This document shows, in pieces, positions 50,186 to 62,960 of a stretch of 64,000 nt of DNA. This stretch comes from Epiperipatus broadwayi (taxonomy: Eukaryota; Onychophora; Udeonychophora; Euonychophora; Peripatidae), in NCBI GenBank assembly GCA_028023455.1, contig JAQFVV010000208.1:372001-436000 (forward strand). Direction: 5' to 3'. The stretch's first letter is position 1. Each line of letters starts with the position of its first letter. Both the position numbers and the translations under genes were made by a program. The notes beneath the pieces were generated by a model. It was not told the origin of the DNA. It saw only the letters and a list, made by a program, of their open reading frames with translations, and did not search any database.

Positions 50186-51161
50186 ATGGTCTAGAAATAA
50201 TATATTCCACACACGTTAGTACAAAATTCCTTAGATAAAAAAACATGTTTACTTACATGGCACCTAGTTTATCTTTTTTAAAAAAATATGCTCAGTTAAA
50301 ATGCTAAAACATTTGCAAAACATCAAACAAAGGAATTTATCTTAATCTTGTAATAAACTATTTTATTTCAAAGTTTTCTTAATTAATCTAATATTTTTAG
50401 TTATAATTAATTCAACTTTGTTTAAAATAATTTCTTTTACAGCACAACTTTTAACAAGTTTATTTAGCTAAAATAAATGCGAATTACTTTTTTTAAAAAA
50501 CTAAATCAAAAAGTGATAATAATAAACCATTTCATTTTATTTTTGAACATACATACCTGTGTATGCCTATAATATTTATAAACTTTTAATGATAAAATAT
50601 ACATTTAATTTGTAAAGTTTGACTCCAACTTATGATTACCAACTATTTTTATTTTCATAAAGAATAAATTAAGATAGACAAACTATCTCAATAATCATAC
50701 TTCCATTATATTTTCGTAAGAATTTGTAGCAACTTATAAAATGAATATGGGGTTGATAAAGAATAAATGGTGATGTAGGCATTGGCAAAAGATTTGGGAT
50801 TTGGGTCAACTATAGAGTGCTGATTAAGTCCAGAAATGCAACTCGATGATTTTCGTTTTATTTCTGGTATCTTTATGTATTTCTTATATAATGTCAAATC
50901 ATAATATCTGTAAATATTAACTTATGATTCCAAATGTATTTAATCTATCAATATATATTATGAAGCACTACAAAAATAGGTCATTCTAATTAAAGTTGGT
51001 GAAAGTAGTTAACCTACTGCCTTTGTGTAACAAGTATTTTTTCTATAAATGAAGTCAATCTTAAAATATAAATAATCCTGTTGGACATATCTGAAAAGTA
51101 TTCTAGGGACAAGCTATAATTGCATAAACATTTGCATATTTGTTCAGGTTATATATATATA
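50186..51161 (-). other. Intron of the channel gene, AT-rich
   Basis: No recognisable element between the LINE truncation point and inverted-repeat arm A. Confidence 0.5.
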
Positions 51162-51440
51162 TTAACGGTCAATGAATGGGAGCCTTAAACGTATCCGCAC
51201 TACAGGCGCCATTTAGGCGTTTGAACCTAAAAAAAATTATATAGTAGGCAGATACGTAAGTTAAGATTCAAAAAAAACTTTTATATATATTATTCTGACC
51301 GTTTGCCCAAGGTCACTAGCTCATAGAATAGCAGAGATTTTAAACATTTATAAGTTTCAATAGATTTCTATTCTCAAAGTATATATTAAACATTTAGAAC
51401 AATAAACCACTGCCAGTAATTAACACACAAATAGATTTTT
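51162..51440 (+). repeat. Inverted repeat pair A, left arm (about 270 bp)
   Basis: Starts ttaacggtc after a (TA)n run and shares, in reverse orientation, a series of blocks with 53955-54212: actacaggcgccat, gtaggcagatac, actagctca, tagcagagattt and cactgccagtaattaacaca. It has diverged more than pair B. An aataaa followed by ...aacaca at the inner end looks like the end of an LTR. Confidence 0.75.
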
Positions 51441-51823
51441 ATTAATGCACATTTAAAATTGACGAATAAATTTATTTTTAGATTTTAACAATATTTTTTT
51501 TAAATTTAAATTACTATTTTAAATAGATCGCACAGATGGATATTTAAATTATATTTTACTTTAGCATGTCGAGCATAGATAGTCTACATAGATTTTTTTC
51601 ACTTAAAAACTTATCAAAACATTCATTCAATCTCAGACTAAAAGTTCGTAGTCAACCCAATGCCTGCTTCCAGATATATAGTCGCAATCAATGCAATATG
51701 AAGATGCTAGCATAAAACCACACAGACAGGAATGTGCATCTGACAGCGTGATATTATTTGAAGGAAATGATCCGTGTCTAGAACAGGAAAGTGCATCTGT
51801 CAGACTAAGGAATCATGTATATA

Positions 51824-52525
51824 TTGTAACGGAATATATGCCGTTACATTATTTTAAAATGAGAATAAAAAGATCGTAAATAAAAATTGATTTATTAAAA
51901 AGAAAAAAACTTAAAAACTGAAAATTAAAAGTTGTTTAATATATATAGATCGCATGATGGGCAACTTTAAAAACTATTTTTAAAAAAAAATAAAAATATT
52001 TGAAAGTTTTTTTTTGTAAAAAAAGTAAAGATATAAAGATTTGATATTTTTGGAAATAGAAATAATGTTGATTTCTATAATCTTAGAAAATGGAAATGAT
52101 TGTCTTATTAATTAAATGATTGTTTAAAAACAACCTGACCCTTGAGACATTTAAAATAAATTAAAGGGTCAGATAAGAGAGTACAAAGAAATTAAAGGAC
52201 CAATGCAAACACCAAAAATGTCAGCACAGACCGTAATTGAAACACCAGAGGATTAGTGACGTCTTGCCGTTTGAATCTCAAGATCTAATGATAAGAGACT
52301 AATAAAAATATAAAAGCCAAATTATTATTATAATTGTTATCTTAGAGCTGACTATGAATAGATCGTTATAACTAGCTATATTGCAGATTTTCACGATGTG
52401 GAAGTCTGCAATAAATTTAATTTTCCGGACAAACCAGCTGAGGCCTCTGGATGACAGTTCCTGACCAAATGCATGGCAAGTCGCAGTTTCATTTCAAAGA
52501 AGGACAAAATCTATGAAAGTGATTA
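51824..52525 (+). repeat. Inverted repeat pair B, left arm (about 700 bp)
   Basis: Begins ttgtaacggaatat in a TATATA context and is nearly identical, in reverse complement, to 54794-55500, with most sampled stretches differing at only a few percent of sites. The outer end contains its own small palindrome (gtaacg to cgttac). The arm has no coding capacity. The TG to CA outer bases would also suit a solo LTR, and the long inverted arms a large-TIR DNA element. Confidence 0.85.
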
Positions 52526-53954
52526 TGATTATTACGATGTGACAGATAGGTGTTAGTGCGGAGGTGCGGGAGAAGGAATTGAAGAGACGCACGATTCAAT
52601 CCCTTCAGTTTTGCCAAAGAAAGAAAGAGAAATGAACTATCATTTTCTACATTGAGGACCAACTAAATTAAAAAACCTCCGAATGAATAAATAAAACATC
52701 GGCTATATGTATACCGATATCTTCAGGACAGCGTGGGAATTCCCGTTCAAACTTACAAACGACAGATAAAGATGAACTGTTTAAAACCGTAAGAACTTTA
52801 CAATTAATGAACATTAAATTAAAAACTTTTCGTATTTAAAATAATTGCATTAGTTTCCTATCTGACTAAAGTAGTTAAAATGTTATTTGATGTATTTTTT
52901 TTATTTATTTGTGTAAAATCATTTCCATTTATTTAATTTTGTTCTTTAAGTTTATTATGATTTCTGTTTTCCGTTGAGTTAAATTATATAAATGTTAAAC
53001 TTAAGTAGGGCGTGAATGGCTGTATGGATTTGTAAAGTTATATTAGGGGAGGGTAATCTTAGGTTATTTGTTTTGTTGTTAAATTGGGTCAATGGATTGG
53101 ATATATTGATGTAGTTAGTAGATGTAGTCAGAGATTCACTACTGGCAGAATCATTTATATATACGCCGCACTCACCCGTTTGCCTATGAAAGGAATTATA
53201 AGACGGAGAACGCAGTTCCTTTCTATGGAGTTTTTTTTTATTGTTCTTCTCGTTAGATAGATGTAATATTCCTATCTGATGAGAGTCAATATCTTCTCTT
53301 AATCTTTTTGGTGCTGCCGTATTCCGTGTTACATTGAATACATCGATATATCAGATGGATTGATGCCAGTTTGACTGCGAATTTTAGCCTAAGGTTAAAT
53401 AGGGATAGAATATTTTATTTTCAAATGCAAATCTATGTAGTCTATTCATACTCGACCCTAAATAAAAATGCATTAAATTTAAGTTGTTTATAGACGTTTG
53501 TATGGATTCGTTATCGGTTAATTCATATTTGATCAAAATATATAGACATTCGATAAATAATGATACCTTACTGGTGAGTATCTAAAATGTATTTATTCGG
53601 ATGTCTTTTAAGTTATTGGTGACAATGCAAGTATCTTATGGTGAATACTATTGGGTTACGTATAAATTTCCCTCCGCAATTGTCAGTAATCAATAATTTT
53701 GTATTTTGATCATTTATGTTTATTTTGAAATGTTTTTGACCGTGAAATCTATGTAACCGATCTATATTCAACATTATAAACAAGCTTTCATAAATTTATC
53801 TGTGCGAACTTAATTAAAATGTAAAATTAGAATATAATAGTAATTAAATGTAAATTAAAGTCAAAAATCAAAGTTAAAAATTTAGGTTAAATTTTGAAAT
53901 GTAAAACTAATACTAAAATAATTTTAAATCTTATATATATGTGAAATAAATAAA
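52526..53954. other. Interior of the interleaved inverted-repeat structure, no gene recognised
   Basis: Somewhat less AT-rich than the surroundings in 52530-53360, with no long open frame and no recognisable transposase or RT motif. It may be the decayed core of a non-autonomous element. Confidence 0.5.
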
Positions 53955-54212
53955 TGTTTGTGTGTTAATTACTGGCAGTGGCTTATTTTATTCTTTATAT
54001 ATATATATACTCTTAGATTATATTATTAAATCTCTGCTATTCCACTGAGCTAGTGACATGGGCTAATGACCGGATGCAACATATAAAAAATAAAAAAAAA
54101 ATTTTTTTTGACTTATGTATCTGCCTACTTTATAAATTTTTCTAGGTTCAAATGCCTAGATGGCGCCCTGTAGTGCAATTTATGTAAGTCTACATTCTCC
54201 GGATCGTTACAA
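53955..54212 (-). repeat. Inverted repeat pair A, right arm (about 260 bp)
   Basis: Partner of 51162-51440. Its outer end is cgttacaa followed by tatatatata, the same start as pair B on the opposite strand (ttgtaacg). Confidence 0.75.
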
Positions 54213-54793
54213 TATATATATATATATTTTTTAAAGAGTGCTACGTATGGGGGAGAGCGGTCTTTCTGCCGACTTATAAATCCCTGTCCATAGAGCTAGA
54301 TGGGGTTAATGGTGCAGGAAATACATCTGCAACCATTGCAATGGTATGACTGCCTCTTTGGGGTCATGCATTCAGGTGGGCACATTGCCCTGTATGCTAA
54401 ATACGCTTCACATTACATTAATATAAACGTCTATATATCTCTCCACCAGCACTGACACAACCATGAAACAAATAGCCTGAAATTAAAATCCCTTAAATTA
54501 AACATAAACGAATTTAAACATAGTTATTAATCTTTATCCATGCAGCTATCTACACCCAACTTTAAATTTAATACATTTTAGTTAAAACATAATATACACA
54601 CACAAAAAATGAAATGGAAATGATTGCTTAAACATCTACATAAAAAAATATCAATAATTGAATTTGCATTCTTCAAGTCAGATAAGAGTTCTTATTTTCA
54701 GTTATTAATTACTTGCAATTTTAGGAAAGTTCTTATTAGATAGACACAACAGTTCATACTTTATGGATTGAGCAGATTTAGAAGTCCATCTTC
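54213..54793. other. Spacer between arms A and B, no gene recognised
   Basis: 54240-54410 is raised in G+C (for example gggggagagcggtctttctgcc at its start) and looks like part of an unassigned repeat. No open frame of note. Confidence 0.4.
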
Positions 54794-55500
54794 GTGATCA
54801 CTTTTGTAGATTTTGTCCTTCTTTGAAATGAAACTGCGACTTGCCATGCATTTGGTCAGGAACTATCATCCAGAGGCCTCATCTGGTTGTCCGGAAAATT
54901 AAATTTATTGCAGACTTCCACATCATGAAAATCTGCAATATAGCTAGTTATAACGATCTATTCATAGTCAGCTCTAAGATAACAATTATCATAATAATTT
55001 GGCTTTTATATTTTTATTAGTCTCTTATCATCCAATCTTTGGATTCAACCGGCAAGACGTCACTAATCCTCTGGTGTTTCAATTACGGTCCATGCTGACA
55101 TTTCTGGTGTTTGCATTGGTCATTTAATTTCTTTGTATTTTCTTATCTGACCATTTAATTTATTTTAAATGCCTCATGGGCTAGTTTGCTTTTGAACAAT
55201 CATTTAATTAATAAGATAATCATTTCCATTTTCTAAGATTATAGAAATCAACATTATTTCTATTTCCAAAAATATCAAATCTTTATATCTTTACTTTTTT
55301 ACAAAAAAATTACTTTCAAATATTTTTATTTTTTAAAATAGTTTTTAAAGTTGTCCATCATGCAATCTATATATACGTTAAACAGTTTTTAAATTTCAGT
55401 TTTTAAGTTAATTTTTTTTCTTTTTAATAAATCAATTTTTATTTGTGATCTTTTATTTTAATTTTAAAATAATGTGACGGGATATTATATTCCGTTACAA
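54794..55500 (-). repeat. Inverted repeat pair B, right arm (about 700 bp)
   Basis: Reverse complement of 51824-52525. The outer end reads ccgttacaa followed by tatatata. Differences from the left arm are mostly single substitutions. It abuts the Penelope-like fragment. Confidence 0.85.
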
Positions 55501-55509
55501 TATATATAT

Positions 55510-56285
55510 GAAACAAATAAACAATACTTTATGTCAATTTAAAAAAAGTTATAATGATTTAAAGTAAATGAAGATTACTAGTAAACAATGGATATCTATT
55601 CCATTTATTTCAAATCCACAAGTGAAATTTTTTAAGGAAATATATAAGAATGTTTTTAATGTTTCATTCTACATTCCAAACAATATTAATAAATTACTCA
55701 ATAATTCTAAGGATGTCATACCTGTCAAGCAGAAAAGTAATGTCATATATCAATTTTTTTTTGTGATTGTATGCTATCATATATATATATAGATGAATCT
55801 AGGTGCAGTATTGAGAAGAGATTGGGGGAGCATGAATTGTTATATAAGCATGTAAAAAGTAAAAATAATGGTGATTTAATATCTCCTTCAGTTTTCTTAG
55901 ATCATAAAAAAACATGTAAATATAAATTTAAATTTGATTTTGAAAATGTGAAAATTCTTCATGAAGAACCATAATAAAAAAAAAAAATTAAGGAGGCAAT
56001 TTTTATAAATAGGAATAAAGGCATTTAATAAATAGACAAGCTGTTAACATTAAAATATGAGATTTGTGAAATTTGAATTGATGACGTTTGCTTCCGCTTT
56101 GTTTTTTGGGTTTTTTTTTTTTTAATTTAATGACAGTTGAGGCAGGTTTAAGAAATTAACCGAAAGTACTTCTGCAGATTTAAGGATTGTTTATAATAGT
56201 TTGTTACCTTTAAAATTATTATTTTTATTATAATTACAATTATGTTTTAATTAATTGAAATTTTATTTATATTACATATATATAT
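55510..56285 (+). mobile_element. Penelope-like element, GIY-YIG endonuclease end
   Basis: Two overlapping frames (55568-55792 and 55771-55974) encode the C-terminal GIY-YIG nuclease of a Penelope-like retroelement. Visible are KQKSNVIYQF (usual K-S-N-[VL]-[IV]-Y), then a stretch where the Cys-x-x-Cys pair is lost, and YIDESRCSIEKRLGEHELL, matching Y-I-G-x-[TS]-x-R-[SC]-[LI]-x-x-R-[IL]-x-E-H with Gly changed to Asp. A usual tail FDFENVKILHEE follows. A +1 shift at a (TA)n run separates the halves. No RT is present, so the copy is 5' truncated. It begins 10 bp after the right end of the large inverted-repeat structure. Confidence 0.78.
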
Positions 56286-59200
56286 ATTACTTTTAAAAGG
56301 ATGCATGTAAGCTATATCCTGCCAATAGAATGATGCCCCCTAGATACCATGATACTTCCCTAAATATACTGTTATCTTATCTAGGTACAATTTTATACTC
56401 TTAATTATTTCTAAACTATGTTTAATTTATATTAGCAATTATGAGACTCACTTATCCTATTAATACGATAATATACCCTTTGGGATTAAATATTTGCTCA
56501 ATGACATAAGAATATTAAGATACTCCTCCTTATTAAGTATCTAAATATTCCCATGACTAACAATAATATTTAAATAAATATAATAAGACATCTATAATTG
56601 TTAAATATAAGTTAACATAATTAATAAGTTATACAATCATTTTATTGTATATTGATCTCTTATTATTACTACTTTTATAGACTTATAATTAATAATAACC
56701 ATGATAATATTATATTAAGGAGATCTCCGGATGATCATTGATCTTTAATTAGCTATTCATTCCAACTATAAGATATCGAGAGGAATTTTACTTAATTTTA
56801 TAGGTAGTGTATTAATTAAGAAAGACTTATAACCTTAATCTATAATTAAAATTATATTACTATTTTATATGTATGTTCTCTAATATTTAATAATAACTAA
56901 CTATTGTTATTTAAATTACAATCATAATTTATAACTCTAAATAATAACTAATTCATAATCTGATTTACTATAAATAAACATACTTTAGTAAATTGGCAAT
57001 ATATTTTATCAATGACTTATGTGGTCAAGGCAGTTTGCAATAATTTAAGATCCCATTTAAGAAATGTTTTCTTAAATAATAGTTATAAATATCTTGTACT
57101 GAATCAATTTCTTATTCTAATCTTAAACTGTACGCTTTGGTCATGTATACATTACAATTAAAACTCTTTAAAGATGGTGTAGTGATGATGACTCTAATAA
57201 AAGAAATGCAACCCTAAATATTTACTTTAACTTTTAAACATTAACTTTAATAATATTATTTACGAGATCTTTCAATAATTATTTTAAACTATTAAGTAAC
57301 TTAATAAATAACAATATTAATAACATTTTATAACAATATAATACAGTAATATATATATAAACATTTCTATTCCCCTTAATTACAATTATAGAGATTTAAA
57401 ATTAAATACTCCTTTCTCATAAGATATGCTGTTGTTGTTGTTGTTATATTCAACTTTATTTCTTATATAACAAAATCATGAGTATTTATTAAATAATCAG
57501 TCCCTTTTTATGGATTTGATTTACACTCATTATCCCTTATTGATTGTACTTCAAAATGTAAGATTTACAATATGGATTATTGTTTTCTTTTTTAAATAAA
57601 ATAATTTTATTGTATTATCTATTTTTATATTTTATGATATTTATCATTTGATCTTTCTTTTTATTTTGCACTAAGAAGATATTAATTCGATAATTATGGA
57701 ATCATTAATTTGTTTTCTGATGTCACACTCAATTTTCTTATGGCTTTATTATCAAATTCTATAACTAAATACAAAAAATGAAACTTTTATAATATACACT
57801 CGCAAATATGAAAACTTATCTTCTCCTAAACTAATTTCCATTTACAGTTTATGATATTATGTTAAAGGTTGATAGAACACTCTTTAGTGCATCCTAAAAT
57901 AAGAAATTCTTATCTTCATTTTATCTAAACAACTTAGATATTAACTTCCCATTTCCGATCTATACCTGTTCATAAATTTCTTATAAATAGTAGCCTATAA
58001 AGAGTTACGATTACGATTAATTATAACTCCCTGTGCTCATATATCCTATATATTACAAATATAGACACAGGTATATAATAAGCCTATGTTTCAGTTATTA
58101 TATAAAATTATTTATAGTTAAACATAAGATCAAAATTTAAATATCACAATTTATCATTTCAATATTATATTCGAACACAGACATATCCCATCTTCTTATA
58201 ATACCCACATGTAATTTCTTTTGTATATATATATATTTCACTAGCTCATTATTTATATCCATTTATTTTCATTATTTAACGATATTTATGAAAACAAAAC
58301 TACATACATTAATAAATCAAATTAGTTATCAATTTTTCTACATTTACTTATCTCCCTATATTGATAATGATTATTTTAAATTATAAAGTTAAACTATATA
58401 CAAATATTATGTTACAAGTTTGTTTGTTTGTTTTTTTTTAAATACAAGTTCACCTTTAAAAAACTTTATTTTGGTACTCCAATCGTTTCAAATACTTCAG
58501 ACTAGTTACCCATCAACATTCCTTCCACTTCTGCTCCTTTTGTTCCCATAAAAATATCACAAAACTATAAAATTCCAATGTAAACAGATTATTGATAATT
58601 TCTCAGAGGTTTTTTCTCTTAACAATTAAAGTATTGTCAATTTGCATACGGTATTTTATTCAAATACTTCTGGTATTTATTATGATATCAATATCCACCG
58701 GTCCACTACTATGCTGCGGTCTTCTCATTATTCATTACGTACTCTTTTATTATTTAGACTATAGCATTTTACACCTTCTCTTTAAATGTAGACTGACATT
58801 ATCTTCAATATACATTTTATACTCTCAGATAAGCTAATGTTTATACAATTCTTTCTTCTCCAATATATATTTATTCTTTATTAGTTGTATTCAGTAATTA
58901 TTTAATTTTTTACATTTATCTTATTTTTTCATTTTATAGTTTTTATAAATAATTCTTTCACTTTCCGAGCAGACTGCTATGATTTTATTCCTAGTATAAA
59001 TATAATCATCATTTAAAATTTTCCTTTTACATTTTGCCTTGTATTATATCCATACATCCTTCTAACTTTTAATCCTTCATTTAGTATATATATAATTCAA
59101 CATTAAATTTTATTATACATGAACGTTATACTAAAAATAATAACGATCTATTCCTATTTTATACCATTGAAATTTTCATTCAGATACGCTTTTATATGTT

Positions 59201-59724
59201 CTTCTCTAATACTAAATACATTTTTCCATAGGCAAATATTTCTACTATTATTCATTACTAATTTAGTTTTGATTATCTTTAAGAATTTATACTTAACTCT
59301 GTTAGGAACAATTTTCTTTTCATTCATCCATCAATTCCAACTTAATCTTTTACAAATTTTATGATAGATTAGATTTTAAAATTATATATATATACGTCAA
59401 AATGAAATTACTTATAAATATGCTTGAAATCAAGTTATAAACATTAGGTTTTTTCTCCAAAAAACTTTCTCATGATTGATGTAACTATTTTTTACTAATA
59501 TGAATCTTTAAATCTTTATATGCATATAGGTATATCTGTGCTTATGTGGACATGTGTAGATGTACTTAAATATTTTCATGAAAATAATTTAAACAGATCC
59601 TATAAATCTTTAATTTATAGAATAATTCACAATTTTTTTTCATTTTGTTTATTATATATTTATATCAAATTCTAATGTTCTTTTAATTTTAATTACTATA
59701 TGTAAAAAAATACAGATAAATTAC
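56286..59724 (-). other. Intron of the channel gene, extremely AT-rich
   Basis: Long stretch with almost no G+C-rich words. (GTT)n occurs at about 57429-57443. On the minus strand 58.2-59.4 kb gives broken pieces such as NRVKYKFLKIIKTKL that could be an old LINE linker, but no catalytic motif is visible. Confidence 0.45.
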
Positions 59725-59813
59725 CAAGTCCAAGCATAATCATAATACATGAGAACATATCCACGTAATTCTGGAGGGGTAGAATTAAGGTCCATATAAT
59801 TTTTTACTTCATC
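59725..59813 (-). CDS. CNG/HCN-type channel gene, C-linker exon (partial gene)
   Basis: This 89 bp exon of a cyclic-nucleotide-regulated cation channel codes for the start of the C-linker, the helices that carry ligand-induced movement from the binding domain to the pore at the plasma membrane. It is bounded by an acceptor (tttgttttag) and a donor (gtaatt) and is fully open: D-E-V-K-N-Y-M, then PPELRGYV, then YYDYAWT. The family pattern here is V-K-x-Y-M, about 12 residues, then [WY]-[FY]-[DE]-Y-x-W, and it is met at the right spacing. The exon ends in phase 2 (TG), and the next exon supplies one base (TGT, Cys). S1-S6 and pore exons should lie upstream, beyond 64 kb. Base composition is richer in G+C than the flanks. 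The protein fragment fits neither textbook CNG nor HCN closely, so I leave the subfamily open. Confidence 0.8.
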
Positions 59814-60145
59814 CTAAAACAAATAAGTGTATTTAATAAAAGAAAAACTATGATAAAAATAATCTCTCTATTTACACCGGAACTATTTATTTCAAGCCTG
59901 AATATTCCACAGACAGCAACATACCCAATCTAATCCCTGAAAAAATTTATTTTGTTAAATATATAAATATATGCTAATTATTCAGACTTGTAATAGACAG
60001 AAAAAATTGTTAGTATATTTATATAAATTTAAAATTATTTAATATATATACACTAAGGAAAACTAAGTCATACATCATGTGACTTAATCAGCTTGTATTT
60101 ACAAATATAATATAATGAGCATGCTAGTAACTCTAAACAAGCTTT

Positions 60146-60299
60146 TTCGATAAATGCCACAAGAGAAAGCATCTAAAATCTCTATCTAGAATTATCCTTA
60201 TCTCCAAATCAGTTTCAACCTAATGGCTTTTGTCAGTGAGGCACTAGGATATTCAGACACATGATCTAAAATACAAACTCAAACCCAGCATTTATCGAA
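60146..60299. repeat. Possible small MITE with 12 bp terminal inverted repeats
   Basis: ttcgataaatgc at 60146-60157 and gcatttatcgaa at 60288-60299 are exact inverted repeats. The interior carries a decayed piece similar to the 61 kb fold-back (ggcttttgtcagtgagg). No clear target duplication. Confidence 0.45.
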
Positions 60300-61010
60300 T
60301 ACTTAACTATTAAAAAGAAAATTTGAAATTTTCAGACAACTATATGTCTTCAAATACAGCTACTTCATTTAAATAGCCATGAATGAAAATTTTCAGTTGA
60401 TGCACCTTATTACGCACAGTACAAGACTGAAGTTGGCGCTAATTATATTTTCTTTTGTGAGGAATCTGATTTCTTATCAGTTCACAAACATACCCACATA
60501 TTGTCAAATAGCAATAATGATTAAAATATGTATGAAAAAATGTAAAATAAATTACACATAAAAACACATTGTTTTGAATAAAATTAAATAGTTAATAAAA
60601 AAAATTTGTCTTGTATCAATTTTTTTTCAAATATTTGAAATTTTTTATTAGTCATACTTTATTTCCTTATTTTTTTATGTGAATTTTAAAGTATTTTTAC
60701 CTTGTTGCTTTGCTTTTATGCGATTTTTGAAAAATCATGGAACCTTTTCTACATTTTTTAATGTAAGTTAAGTCTAATTTTGTGTGATTTTTTTATGCAG
60801 GTTTTTTGTGGAACCTATCTATCTCATAAAAGAGACCCAGGTGTACTTATAAAAAACACTAGGGATTATTCATTTATATATTGAAGCTTAATTGAGAGTA
60901 TAATTTGCATTCCATGAATATAATAATTGTTGAAGATTAGAATTATCATGCATAACATATGTATATACAATTCTACTATGCCACTAAGCATCACATGATC
61001 ACCATTTTTT
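60300..61010 (-). other. AT-rich DNA upstream of the C-linker exon
   Basis: No exon, repeat pair or gene recognised. This should be intron of the channel gene, because upstream exons are required. Confidence 0.45.
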
Positions 61011-61026
61011 ATGCTTGCTCAAGCTG

Positions 61027-61365
61027 TTAAGACAGGTAAAACTCTCCATACAGTAGTGCCACTCAATGCAAGCCAGAGTAATCAATGGATGCAAGAAGAT
61101 TTGTGCATAAAATCCCTACCTAGTGCCTTCTCATCCAATATCCCCAGACTAGTTTCTAGATTGTGGCTTTCATCAGTGAGGAGCAGTGGTCTCAGATCCA
61201 ATGCTCTTCACTGATGAAAGCCACAAGCTAGAAACTAGTCTGATATGGGATGAGTAGGCACTAGATAGGAATTTTATGCACAACCCTTCTTGTATCCACT
61301 GATTGCTCTGGTTTACACTGAGTGGCACTACTGAATGGAAAGTTTTGCCAATTCTATTATACTTA
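61027..61365. repeat. Fold-back element with arms of about 160 bp
   Basis: Left arm 61027-61190 and right arm 61207-61365 pair closely: agtagtgccactcaatgc answers gcactgagtggcactact-like sequence, and actagtttctagattgtggc answers gccacaagctagaaactagt. The loop is about 16 bp. Each strand carries a matching 67-codon frame (61011-61214 plus, 61173-61376 minus) with the shared words VVPL, SQSNQW, DLCIK/GLCIK and LWLSSV. The frames follow from the palindrome and are not evidence of a gene. Confidence 0.88.
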
Positions 61366-62349
61366 AATTGGTGCATGAAAAACTTTTTTCATTTAAAAAC
61401 AATGCATTGGATTAAAGTATCTACTGCGCATACATAGAGATTGATAAACATGAGCTTATAGACGAGATTTTTAATAAAATTTCTAATAGTTATTTACTCC
61501 TTAATCCTTTTTTTTATTTTGTTATTAAATAAATTTGTTTTGTTAATTCAAATTGTATTGAGTTTATTTAAATTTGCCATGATAATAATACACTCGGGAT
61601 ATCGCATGATCTAATGTATTTTTTCTTTTTACTAAGTGCTCTTTGACAAATAATTATATCTGGAGCAAATTAAACTTTACTTTTTATTTCTTATTATTTT
61701 GTTATATTTTTTTGTAATAAGTATTTGTATGATAATTTGTAAATGTTAATTGCAAAAAAACATGTATTTTATTATCCATCCTAAATGAAAACAATAAAAA
61801 AAAATTTCACTCTAAACAGAAGCCAGGACAGATAAATATATCACTTTCAAACAACTATTGATGTGATGCACTATGGCTTCTCCTTTATTGAAGTCAGGAA
61901 TCTCTCAACTGCTATGCCCAGAGAACCTGCTAACCATTTTACCTTTCCTTTTCATCCCCCAGTCTATGTTTTCCCCATATTCTTTTCTATTCTACTTCTT
62001 CCCATTTCCACAACATCATCTTTGTCCACTCTTTGACCTTTATATCTAGATGCCCTCTGATCTTTTTCCAAACCCAGCATAAAACCCAAGAACCCATTTT
62101 CTGTATAATCACTTTGTTTATATTTATTTTCCCACAACTTTATTTTTTATTCCTTTCTGCTTGTATGCATTTACATTTAATTAGAAGATGCCTAATATTT
62201 TTATACTTTTCTTATATAACTTGCAGACTAAATTACCCACATTTTTCCATTTATGTGTATAATCCCCTGTTGCTAAGGATCCTTACATAGTAAACTACTT
62301 ACCTTGTTATTATCATAAATTAATTCATATCCAATATTTTGTTTACTTC

Positions 62350-62830
62350 TATATATATTTAAATTCTTTTTATTCTCTATACTAATTTTCAATTTCTCCA
62401 AGTCGATATTTTTTTATTAATGCATCTATTCTTCTATCCATTCTTTATCACTATAACACTCAGCAATCCTCCTAACACAATCATCCCACCTTTTGTTCAA
62501 GAATACTGACATAGTCTTTATTCAAATCTGCATACCATAATACCTTTCTCACCCATCTTGCTGCCTGTTCTTTTCTCATAACCCCATTAAATAGTATTTT
62601 GGCTATTCTGTTACTATCCATAAATTGCAATCTACTGAAGATTTTCATTTTGCTTTTTGCATCTCTAATATAAAAACTTGACCTCTCATTTCTCCTTGCA
62701 TTGCCTCCTTTGCTATCCACACACCTGCATCTAATGAAGATCTTCCTACTTCTCTTTATATTTTTCTAGGTAATCCAACATCCCCCTTTTAACACATAAC
62801 ACATTATTACTATAGGTTAACCCTGCTATT
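62350..62830 (-). pseudogene. LINE ORF2 C-terminal domain
   Basis: Continuation of the same element past the RT. An open piece at 62481-62720 reads SFYIRDAKSKMKIFSRL and later RWVRKVLWYADL. It corresponds closely to the plus-strand copy at 11148-11500 (SFYMRDAKRKRKIFSRL). Frame changes separate it from the RT piece on its right. Confidence 0.75.
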
Positions 62831-62960
62831 CCATTCTCTTCCATACAATTCTTACTACATCATATTTATTATATGAAAATACTGTTAATTTATTTAGCAG
62901 TCCCATTCTTTTGTTTGCTTCATTTATTAAATTTTTTTACCATTCCTCCAAGCAATTCCT

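Noticed and set aside
58592-59364. Two 81-codon hydrophobic frames suggesting membrane proteins
   Set aside because: Ile/Leu/Phe/Tyr-rich composition is what T-rich DNA gives. No start context, splice site or family match.
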